Assembly (NCBI RefSeq): GCF_900167025.1
Contig: NZ_FUXC01000005.1
Coordinates: 62,001 to 126,000, forward strand
Direction: 5' to 3'
Length of the DNA stretch: 64,000 nucleotides
Origin: Treponema berlinense
GTDB lineage: Bacteria; Spirochaetota; Spirochaetia; Treponematales; Treponemataceae
Positions within the stretch are counted from its first letter, which is position 1, and the number at the start of each line of letters is the position of its first letter. Positions 1-7,739 of this stretch are shown here, piece after piece. The notes beneath the pieces are model-generated. The model saw nothing but the letters and a program-made list of their open reading frames with translations. It was not told the DNA's origin and made no database searches. The position numbers and the translations under genes are program-made.

Positions 1-13
1 CGCCCAAAATAAA

Positions 14-46
14 AAAAAGCGACAGATTTATTATCCATCGCTTTTT
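14..46 (-). terminator. Terminator of the RND efflux operon
   Basis: An inverted repeat (AAAAGCGA / TCGCTTTT) sits just downstream of the last gene of the minus-strand efflux operon. Read on the minus strand it is followed by a run of T. A-runs and T-runs flank both sides, so it could also stop transcription arriving from the left. Confidence 0.7.
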
Positions 47-87
47 AGAAAAATTATGTTTTGTGCCTGCAGACAACTAGCGGACAA

Positions 88-429
88 CTAAACTTCTTCG
101 GCGCTGCTTTTAAAGCAGGCAATGCCTTCCGCCATGTATTTTTCGCGGAGTTTTTGGCAGATTGCGATTATTTTTTCGGCCTCTTCTTCCTGGCAGTAAA
201 TTATGTACATTATGTTGAGCTGCGGCCAGATTGCGTCTCCGAGGCGTGGATTTGAATAGCCGGCTCCCATTACGTTTGCAAGTTTTGTGTAACGGGCGGC
301 GACTTTCTGCTCTTTGAATTCTTCCTTAAAGTCTTCTTCCAGAGCCTGTGAAAAAATTATTTCAAGCCTGGTAAGTTTTCCCGCATGTTTTCTGATATTG
401 TCGATATATGACATTCTTTCGTTCTCCAT
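88..429 (-). CDS. PG0541-type transporter-associated small protein
   Basis: A 113-aa soluble protein with no signal peptide or membrane segment. It resembles the small PG0541-type proteins found at the end of RND efflux operons in Treponema and Bacteroidetes; these look like compact alpha/beta folds of the ferredoxin or PII kind, and their role is not established. It is the last gene of the operon, 90 nt after the pump gene, with a very strong ribosome site (GAGGAGG) 6-8 nt before the ATG. A role in sensing or tuning the pump is inference from position only. Confidence 0.65.
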   Translation of the reverse strand: MENERMSYIDNIRKHAGKLTRLEIIFSQALEEDFKEEFKEQKVAARYTKLANVMGAGYSNPRLGDAIWPQLNIMYIIYCQEEEAEKIIAICQKLREKYMAEGIACFKSSAEEV

Positions 430-519
430 AAAGACCTCCTCTCTCCGACCTGTTTCAGGATCCTAGGAATTTTTTTTGCAGAATTCCCGGGATTTCAACT
501 AAGAGATCCTTTTTATCCC

Positions 520-3500
520 TTACTGACTGTCCTTATTTTCGCCGGACGTTTTATCTTCTATCTGTGCCTGTGGTGCCAGTTTTTCTTCAAGAGCCTTCCT
601 TTTTGCTGCTTTCTTTGCAGCTTTTTTTAGACGGCGATTATTAAAGATATAGTAAATTGACGGCATGATAAAGAGTGTCATAAGGGAACCAAAGGTCATT
701 CCACCAAATACAGTGAGGGAAATTGGCTGCATTGACGCTGAACCTTCGCCAGGGAAGAATGCCATTGGAGCAAGGGAGATTACAGTGGTCAATGTAGACA
801 TCAAAATCGGGCGCAGACGGTTGCGGGCTGCCTGAATACAAGCTTCTTCCAGTTCGTAGCCACGCTTTCTAAGCAAGTTTGTGTAATCTACAAGAACAAT
901 ACCGTTGTTTACAATTGTTCCTACAAGAACCAGTACACCCATAATTGTGATAACGTTGAGCTGGTTGCCGGTGATTGCGTAAATCGCCATTACACCGATA
1001 AATGAAAGAGGTATGGTAAGGATAACGATGAAAGGATCCAGCATGGATTCAAACTGAGAAGCCATAACTACAAATACCAGGAAGGCTGCCAGTATAATTA
1101 CCAGTCCAAAATTTACAACTGCCTCCATCATATCTTCCATATCGCCGGAATAACTGATGATAACCCCGTCTTCTTTTGCAACGTTCTCTTCTATGAGTTT
1201 TATTACCTCTGACTGAACTACACCAATGGAAAGCCCATCATTTGGTTTTGCTGTTACGTGAATAATCCGAGACTGGTTTTCGCGGAAAATTGTAACTGGT
1301 GCAGTGGATTCTTCGTAACGGGCAAAACTTGAAAGAGGAATTCTCTTACCGCTGGATGTTACCATTGAAATTGAATCCAAATCACCCAAACGGCTCCGGT
1401 CTTTTTCTGAAACTCGCACTATAACGTCTATATCGTCGCCATCTTTTGTGTAGCGGCTGGCAGTTGTTCCGTTGATTACCCCTGCAATTTCTGAACCAAC
1501 TGTATAAACGTTGAGGCCGAATTCCTGCATGCGGTCACGGTCAAAGATGATGTTTGCCTGTGGAAGTCCATCTTCCAGGTCGGAATCAACTTCGCTAACC
1601 CAGTCTGTACCCTTTTCTTCCAGAACCTTGCGGATTTGACGGGCTGTATCCATTACCAAATTCAAATCGTCAGACTTTATGTTTACAGACACACCCGATG
1701 AACTTGAAGCGCTGTTTGCATTTGCAGAAAAGCTGAGGGAGGCTCCAGGGAACATGGTAAAGTATTTTCTGAGTTTTGCTTTTGCTGTTTTTTCGTTGTC
1801 GTAGCCTGGAAGACGGTCTTTTGGCTCGTAAAGGCTGAAAATTACGGAACCGCTGTTGGTTTCTGACGATGAAGAAATCAAACTTGTACCGCCCACCGTA
1901 ACGCTGGTGTATTTTACCCCTGTTAACTCCTGAAGGGCCATGGTTTCAAATTCCCGAATGGTGTCTTCTGTTATTGAAAGTTTTGTTCCCTGAGGAAGCT
2001 TAAAGTCCACCTGTACGCTGTTGGATGCTGAAGATGGCATAAAGACAAAACCTACCAGTTTTATTGCCCCCATGGACAGGAAGAATAAAGCAACGACGAT
2101 TCCTATGGACATTTTTCGGTGATGGAGTACAAAGGTAACGCCTACTGAATATTTTTGATCCAATTTGTCAAAGAAATTGTTGAATACCTTGTTTACAGCG
2201 TAGGCAAATCCCCGTCCTTCGTTTCTTGTTCCACCAACTTTTGATACATATTTTGAACAAAGTACAGGAACCAGAGCAACGGCAACAATAAGGGAAGACA
2301 TAAGGGAGAAGATAATCGTGTAGGCCAAATCGTTGAACATCTGGCCCATCATACCCAGCTGCTTTTGGAATACCAGCATCGGAAGGAAGATACAGACAGA
2401 AGTTAAGGTAGAGCCCATGATTGAAGAAACCATTTCCTGTGAACCTAAAATGGCGGCGACCTTAGGCTTTGCATCACGCTGTATGTAAGAGTAAATATTT
2501 TCCAGAACTACGATGGAGTTGTCTACAAGCATACCGATACCCAGTAACAGACCTGCCATGGAAATCATATTTACGGTAATTCCCTTCAGGTACATACACA
2601 AAAGAGTGATGAGTACTGACAAAGGAATTGAAAGTCCAACTATCAAAGTTGATTTTAAACTCCGCAGGAAGATGAACAGTACCGCAATGGCAAGAAGGGC
2701 ACCCTGAATTACAGAAGTTACAACTTCGCCGATTGTCTGGGAAATGATGTCTACAGTGTTTGAAGTTTCTATAATTTCTACGTCTTTTGGAAGTTCTGCC
2801 TGAATTTTTGACAGCTGCTTGCGAACGTTTTTTGCTGCCTGAACGGAGTTTTTTCCTGACTGCTTTGTAAGCATTATCATTACACAAGGATCCCCGTCCA
2901 GATATGCCAGCGTGGATTCGTCCTTGTATCCTTCGTAAACATCGGCAATGTCCCGAAGGCGGATTGTGCGAAGGGCAGAATCTGAGCCTGCCTTATAGGA
3001 TATAACCGTATTTTTTAAATCTTCGATGTTTTTGTACTTACCGTCATTTTTTATGGTGTAGTTTATGTCGCCAGAAGTGATGGTACCGCCGGAAGACTGA
3101 ATGTTCTGAACACCAATCATCTGGGCAACACTGCTGATTGTAAGGCCGTATGCTTCAAGACGATCCCGTGGAATATCAACATTGATAGATTCTTCCCGAC
3201 CGCCGGAAACGTTTGCGGAGGCAATACCATCCAGCTGTTCAAGGCGAGGTTCGATTACGTCTGAGGCTAGAGTGCGGAGCTCTTCTGGTGTACGATTACC
3301 TCGAACTGCCAAGTTCAAAATAGGCATCATGGAAGGATCCATTTTAATTGTAACAGGAGAATCTGCATCGTCGGGCAGATAACCCCGCACCATATCTATC
3401 TTATCCCGAACATCTCCACCGGCTGCATCCAAATTCGTGCCGTAGTTAAATTCAAGCATTACCAAAGAAAGCCCGGACATAGATTGAGACTGCATTTTTT

Positions 3501-3744
3501 TTAAGCCGGAAACACCAGACAGGGAAGTTTCCAGAAGTGAGGTAACGCTCTGTTCGACTTCTTCAGGGCCTGCATTGTCGTAGGACGTGAATACAATCAT
3601 GTACGGCAAATCCATTTCCGGGAACATATCTATCGGTAACTGGGTCGTACAGAAAAGACCTAAGATTACTGCCAGTACAAAAATCAGCTGGGTCGTTACG
3701 GGTTTATTTACACACCTTTCAGAAAATGTCATATAAATCTCCAA
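520..3744 (-). CDS. RND efflux transporter, inner-membrane permease subunit
   Basis: A 1074-aa AcrB/MdtB/CzcA-superfamily proton-driven pump. The layout is the family one: TM1 near residues 17-36, a large periplasmic loop to about 335, a TM bundle around 340-530, a second periplasmic loop and a second TM bundle to about 1040. Recognisable stretches include GMLVDNSIVVLENI in the TM4 region and the repeat-related VGTIVNNGIVLVDY. The C-terminal tail is basic and charged. It should form the trimeric engine of a tripartite pump with the adaptor and TolC protein encoded just upstream, 47 nt away. The substrate is unknown. The related hydrophobe exporters of spirochaetes move drugs, detergents or lipids. 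Confidence 0.93.
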   Translation of the reverse strand: MEIYMTFSERCVNKPVTTQLIFVLAVILGLFCTTQLPIDMFPEMDLPYMIVFTSYDNAGPEEVEQSVTSLLETSLSGVSGLKKMQSQSMSGLSLVMLEFNYGTNLDAAGGDVRDKIDMVRGYLPDDADSPVTIKMDPSMMPILNLAVRGNRTPEELRTLASDVIEPRLEQLDGIASANVSGGREESINVDIPRDRLEAYGLTISSVAQMIGVQNIQSSGGTITSGDINYTIKNDGKYKNIEDLKNTVISYKAGSDSALRTIRLRDIADVYEGYKDESTLAYLDGDPCVMIMLTKQSGKNSVQAAKNVRKQLSKIQAELPKDVEIIETSNTVDIISQTIGEVVTSVIQGALLAIAVLFIFLRSLKSTLIVGLSIPLSVLITLLCMYLKGITVNMISMAGLLLGIGMLVDNSIVVLENIYSYIQRDAKPKVAAILGSQEMVSSIMGSTLTSVCIFLPMLVFQKQLGMMGQMFNDLAYTIIFSLMSSLIVAVALVPVLCSKYVSKVGGTRNEGRGFAYAVNKVFNNFFDKLDQKYSVGVTFVLHHRKMSIGIVVALFFLSMGAIKLVGFVFMPSSASNSVQVDFKLPQGTKLSITEDTIREFETMALQELTGVKYTSVTVGGTSLISSSSETNSGSVIFSLYEPKDRLPGYDNEKTAKAKLRKYFTMFPGASLSFSANANSASSSSGVSVNIKSDDLNLVMDTARQIRKVLEEKGTDWVSEVDSDLEDGLPQANIIFDRDRMQEFGLNVYTVGSEIAGVINGTTASRYTKDGDDIDVIVRVSEKDRSRLGDLDSISMVTSSGKRIPLSSFARYEESTAPVTIFRENQSRIIHVTAKPNDGLSIGVVQSEVIKLIEENVAKEDGVIISYSGDMEDMMEAVVNFGLVIILAAFLVFVVMASQFESMLDPFIVILTIPLSFIGVMAIYAITGNQLNVITIMGVLVLVGTIVNNGIVLVDYTNLLRKRGYELEEACIQAARNRLRPILMSTLTTVISLAPMAFFPGEGSASMQPISLTVFGGMTFGSLMTLFIMPSIYYIFNNRRLKKAAKKAAKRKALEEKLAPQAQIEDKTSGENKDSQ

Positions 3745-3791
3745 TAATGAATTATGTGGTTACTTTTAAAATCAGCACCTGCTGAAAACTT

Positions 3792-4718
3792 CTAGTTCGC
3801 TGTTGAATTTGAACTTATGTTTACTTTTGCACCATCATTCAAGAGCGACATACCTTTTACTACGATTTCGTCACCGGCATTAAGGCCTTCTGCAATTTCT
3901 GTCTTGTTGTCTACTGTTATTCCAATGGTTACAGGAACCAGTTTAACGGTTGAAGTTTTTTCTGTGTGTGGTTCAACTATAAAAACGTAGTTTTTTGAAT
4001 CTCTTGTTACAATCGCTGTTGCTGGAATTACGATTGCATTCTTTACAGATTCGGTTACCAGTTTTACACGACCGTACATCCCCACCTTAACACGGGCATC
4101 TTTCTGGTCAAAGTGAAGTTTTACACCCATGGTGCGTGTCATAGTATCAAGAACCGGACTTATTTCAAAAACAGTGGCAGGAAATTCAACGCTTGGATAA
4201 GCATCAAAGGTGACAGTGGCCTTCTGTTTTGGAGAAATTCTGCTTATAAAACGTTCTGCAATGTTGATTTTGATTTCCAAATCATCTGTACGGGCAACCG
4301 TTGCAATGGGAGATGATTGACTTACAGTGGAACCCACCGTAGTTGGAAGGGATGTAATTCTTCCAGATATAGGAGAATGAACCGGGCTGTCGTTGTAAAC
4401 TGCTCCTGCCCGAAGAGGGTTTACATAGGCTATAATCTGTCCCTTGTTCACTAAATCACCTACAGACACGAGAATGTTTGTAATCTTACCACCCTGATCT
4501 GGCAAAACCGCCACCGAGTTTACAGAACTTATGTCGCCGCCAAATTCAAGATAATCGTCCAAATTTCCGGCAGAAGTCGTAAGAGTGCTTACCGCAAAAA
4601 TCTGTTCAACCTCTGCTTCTGTTTCTACGGCAGTCGTTTTTTTATTGCCACAGCTGAGTGCCAGAGGCAAAGTCAGTGCACAAAGACCAACAGTAAAAAT
4701 CAATTTTCTAAGTTTCAT
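3792..4718 (-). CDS. RND efflux periplasmic adaptor (membrane fusion lipoprotein)
   Basis: A 308-aa HlyD/AcrA-family adaptor. The chosen ATG is at 4718, where GGAGG lies 7-8 nt upstream; the frame extends to a TTG four codons earlier that overlaps this ribosome site. The N-terminus is a lipoprotein signal with the lipobox ALSC, so the protein is anchored by lipid. A short lipoyl/barrel-sandwich half (GGKITNILVSVGDLVNKGQ) and its partner half (SPISGRITSLPTTVGS) follow each other with almost no alpha-hairpin, as in short-hairpin adaptors. A beta-barrel and membrane-proximal domain end the protein. It links the RND pump to the TolC channel. Confidence 0.9.
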   Translation of the reverse strand: MKLRKLIFTVGLCALTLPLALSCGNKKTTAVETEAEVEQIFAVSTLTTSAGNLDDYLEFGGDISSVNSVAVLPDQGGKITNILVSVGDLVNKGQIIAYVNPLRAGAVYNDSPVHSPISGRITSLPTTVGSTVSQSSPIATVARTDDLEIKINIAERFISRISPKQKATVTFDAYPSVEFPATVFEISPVLDTMTRTMGVKLHFDQKDARVKVGMYGRVKLVTESVKNAIVIPATAIVTRDSKNYVFIVEPHTEKTSTVKLVPVTIGITVDNKTEIAEGLNAGDEIVVKGMSLLNDGAKVNISSNSTAN

Positions 4719-4814
4719 ATTTTCCTCCAATAAATCACATTAAAAAGTCAGATGCTGCCTTTAAGACAGTTGTATTTTGGGAAATTCACAAAATGAATTT
4801 TTGCCCCACCGCCC

Positions 4815-6239
4815 TTAATTTTTTACTGTAGAATTTCCACTGCCTGTCAAGGTGACGTTCAGGGTGTTTTCCAGATCCATAAGGGCCGAAATATACTGAT
4901 ATTTCTGGTTTAACTGACCGAGTTTTGCCTGATTGAGTGAATTTTCAGAATCCCTCAAATCCAGAAGCTCTGTGGTTCCGCTCTGATAAGAACGCAGCTG
5001 CATGTCGTAGGCTTTCTGTGCCAGCTGAACGGAGCGTTCCATATTTTCAATCTGCTGTTTTGCCTGATTCAAAGTATCAACTGCTTTACGTACCTGAACT
5101 TTCTGGTTTTCCTTGAGCATATCGAGGGAAATTTCAAGTTTTGCCAGGTTCTGCCTGTAGTCCTTTGCCTGCTGGCGGTTTGATGACCACGGAAGCATAT
5201 TTGTAACGTTCCATGCCAGGGTTAGGCTTAAACTTCCGTTGTCGAACCAGTCGTCGTCCTTTCCCAGCCCCTTGTAAAAGTGGAAGGCACCGTCATCACC
5301 GATGTAAACTGGCTGCCAGCCGTAACTGAGGACAAAGGCCGGTGTCCAGGTGCTCAAGTCCAAAGCCTGAAGCCCGATTTTTATGGCTTTGATGTTGTTT
5401 TCGAGGGACTTTATGGACAAATCCCTGTCGCCGTATTTTGCAAGAAGGTCATCCGTGTCGGCTTCGATGTAAGTCGGTTCGATGGAGCCGCTCAGTTCAA
5501 TCTTTGTGCCCACTGGAAGACCGATTAAAAATGCAAAGGTGTCAAACTGCTGGTTTAAAGTCTGTTCCGCAGAATCCACCGTAGGTTTTGTGTTTTCGTA
5601 GTTTACCTGGGTCTGCAGAAGGCTGATTTCCGGAATAAGTCCGCTCTTGAAGTTTGCCTCTGCCTGAACCATGCGGCGGCGGGCGTTTTCGAGGGTGCTC
5701 TTCTGAATCTTTAAATTTTCCTGTTGAAGGAAAAGGGCATAAAACAGTTTTTTAACGTTTGTAATCGTTTCTTTCTGGCTCTGTTCCCAGGTGATTTTCT
5801 GACCTTCGTAGGCAGCTTTTGCAGCCTTTATCTGACCAAAGTAGGCCAGAGAAAAATTCCAGCTTACGCTTACGTTTCCCACAGTTTTCCAGCGGTCTTC
5901 TTCCTTGTCGAAATCGGTAGGAAGCGGAACTTCATTATTATTCAATTTGCTCATTGCCGACGCAATTATGTCCCCCGTCCCCGGAGTAAAGTCGTTAGCA
6001 CGGCTCATGGTTCCTGTAGCCTGCACTGTTGGCAAAAAAACGTTCCAGCTTACGTTCGAAGCGCGTTTTTTCATTTCTAAATCAATGTCGTTACTTTTTA
6101 AGGTGCGGCTGTTTTTTAATGCGTATTCAACAGCCTGATCTATCGTCAGAGTAACGGTTTCTGTTTTTTCTTTTTGTTCCTGGGCAAAACCTGCAGAAAT
6201 AAAAAGAGTTAAACTGAATGCAACAAGTAATTTTTTCAT
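4815..6239 (-). CDS. TolC-family outer-membrane efflux protein
   Basis: A 474-aa outer-membrane factor with a cleavable signal peptide (cut predicted after AGFA near residue 19). It has the two-fold repeated coiled-coil pattern of the family: long helices near residues 150-220 and 370-460, with tell-tale stretches such as RSYQSGTTELLDLRDSENS and MVQAEANFKSG. It would form the trimeric exit duct for the pump. It lies 105 nt downstream of the TetR gene and 96 nt upstream of the adaptor start, with GGAGG 9 nt before the ATG. Confidence 0.9.
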   Translation of the reverse strand: MKKLLVAFSLTLFISAGFAQEQKEKTETVTLTIDQAVEYALKNSRTLKSNDIDLEMKKRASNVSWNVFLPTVQATGTMSRANDFTPGTGDIIASAMSKLNNNEVPLPTDFDKEEDRWKTVGNVSVSWNFSLAYFGQIKAAKAAYEGQKITWEQSQKETITNVKKLFYALFLQQENLKIQKSTLENARRRMVQAEANFKSGLIPEISLLQTQVNYENTKPTVDSAEQTLNQQFDTFAFLIGLPVGTKIELSGSIEPTYIEADTDDLLAKYGDRDLSIKSLENNIKAIKIGLQALDLSTWTPAFVLSYGWQPVYIGDDGAFHFYKGLGKDDDWFDNGSLSLTLAWNVTNMLPWSSNRQQAKDYRQNLAKLEISLDMLKENQKVQVRKAVDTLNQAKQQIENMERSVQLAQKAYDMQLRSYQSGTTELLDLRDSENSLNQAKLGQLNQKYQYISALMDLENTLNVTLTGSGNSTVKN

Positions 6240-6344
6240 TTTGTTTCTTTACCTCCAATTTTTTTACTTTTATTTTAGGACTGTTAAAAATTCAAAATCC
6301 TGTAATGGCTTTAATTTTTTTAGTCCAAATTTCAGTTCCTTATT

Positions 6345-7568
6345 TTAAAATTTTGCTCCGTACATCAAAAAATCAAACATATAATTTAAGGCTTGGTTAG
6401 TTTCTTCGTCCGAAAATTTATGTTTTATTTTTAAAATTGTAAGCGAAACAGGCAAAAGTCCTGACCAAACCGTAATATGTTCCGGACGAATCGAAAATCC
6501 AAGGTCAATTTTTTTTGCAATTTCGCTCATTCTCTTTTCCCACACATTATTCGGTCCTAAAAATTCTTTTTCGTCATCGACAGTGCGTTCTGCTCCATTT
6601 TGCAAAAGCCAGCTGCAAAGCGCCAAAATCGAAGGCCGCGCAGAAAAATACGAAATCTCGGTTTTCATATTGATGTAGATGAATTCCGTGTAGGTTTTAG
6701 CTTCGGCGCAGTTTTCTTCGCAAATTGTTCCTAAAAGCGAAAACTCCTTTGCAACTAGATGAAGAAGCATTTTATTTTTGTTTTCAAAATAAAAATACAG
6801 GCTGCTTTTTGCCATGTTGAGTTCGTCGGCAATGTGTTCGACTGTAACGTTGTTTATTCCATATTTTGTAATTACAGTTGAAAAAGCGGTAAAAATCTTG
6901 TCTTCTTCCGGCAAATCTTCTTCGTTAATTTTGCAAATCTCGTCGAGCTGCGCAAAACGCTCTTTTGAAATTTTTGAAGTTTGGCTAGATTCTCCGATTG
7001 TTCCGACAATTCCTTTTTGAATAAAATTGACCATTTTTCTTGAAAAATCGCCGATTGAATCCGTTTTTTTTCCGCAGATGATTGATTTTTCGCGAAGTTT
7101 AATAAAATACAAAATCGTAACTGCGCAAAAATAAATGCGTGAATACCTTGCCGGCTTGTTTTTTTGATAAAATTTTGCAATACCGTCTTCTAGCCCCTTT
7201 GAACGAAGTTCATCGCAAACTTTTTTTTCAAAATCTTTTATCTGCGCATGAAGAATTATAAAGTAGTTTATATATTGAGAATTTTCCGCAAAAAAACTGA
7301 TTATTTTTATAATTTTTTCATTAAAGGTTTTTGAATCAAGATTTTTGTTTTGAATTGTCGAAAGCTGGGCGTAAAAAATGTCAAAAAACTGTTTCTTCAT
7401 ATTTTCTACAACAGCGTCTTTGTTTTTAAAATGACGATAAATTGCCGTTTTGGAAATTCCAACTTTTGCCGCCAATTGGCTCATCGAAAAATCCTTAAAA
7501 CACGGCTGTTTATAAAAAGAGAATGCTGCGTCTAAAATAAGCTGTTTTGTTGAAGTTTTTTGAACCAC
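6345..7568 (-). CDS. Tandem TetR-type regulator (two HTH domains in one chain)
   Basis: A 407-aa protein with two TetR N-terminal DNA-binding modules. The first is at residues 1-60, with recognition region KVGISKTAIYRHFKNKDA. The second is at about 215-275, with ELNMAKSSLYFYFENKNK. Each is followed by an all-helical ligand/dimer-like region. Normal TetR proteins are about 200 aa with one HTH, so this looks like a fused pseudo-dimer. It starts at a GTG with AAGGA about 9 nt upstream; no in-frame ATG is better placed. As first gene of the efflux operon it probably represses its own promoter, where matching operator repeats are present. The inducer is unknown. Confidence 0.85.
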   Translation of the reverse strand: MVQKTSTKQLILDAAFSFYKQPCFKDFSMSQLAAKVGISKTAIYRHFKNKDAVVENMKKQFFDIFYAQLSTIQNKNLDSKTFNEKIIKIISFFAENSQYINYFIILHAQIKDFEKKVCDELRSKGLEDGIAKFYQKNKPARYSRIYFCAVTILYFIKLREKSIICGKKTDSIGDFSRKMVNFIQKGIVGTIGESSQTSKISKERFAQLDEICKINEEDLPEEDKIFTAFSTVITKYGINNVTVEHIADELNMAKSSLYFYFENKNKMLLHLVAKEFSLLGTICEENCAEAKTYTEFIYINMKTEISYFSARPSILALCSWLLQNGAERTVDDEKEFLGPNNVWEKRMSEIAKKIDLGFSIRPEHITVWSGLLPVSLTILKIKHKFSDEETNQALNYMFDFLMYGAKF

Positions 7569-7590
7569 GACATCTTCCTTGTAAAAAAAA

Positions 7591-7642
7591 GTTACCGAAC
7601 AATCGGTAACTAAAATATATCGAACAAGCGTTAACTTTTCAA
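7591..7642 (-). promoter_or_regulatory. Promoter and operator of the efflux operon
   Basis: On the minus strand, TTGAAA (7637-7642) and TATATT (7614-7619) are separated by 17 bp. Downstream of the -10 lies a perfect 8-bp inverted repeat, GTTACCGA-ACAA-TCGGTAAC (7591-7610). A second 15-bp copy of one half with two mismatches (CGAACAAGCGTTAAC, 7621-7635) sits between -35 and -10. Binding by the tandem TetR protein would block the promoter. Confidence 0.7.
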
Positions 7643-7701
7643 GGTTATAATTAAATTTTATGAGAAGAATTTGAGTTCATTTAGCCGGAAAAAAAATTAA
7701 A

Positions 7702-7730
7702 TTGAATATGAACCTTTTTTTTTGTAAAAT
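7702..7730 (+). promoter_or_regulatory. Promoter of tex, near-leaderless
   Basis: TTGAAT (7702-7707), a 17-bp spacer and TAAAAT (7725-7730) end 9 nt before the tex ATG. No Shine-Dalgarno is present, so the predicted 5' leader is only about 0-3 nt. Confidence 0.6.
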
Positions 7731-7739
7731 AAAAAAACT

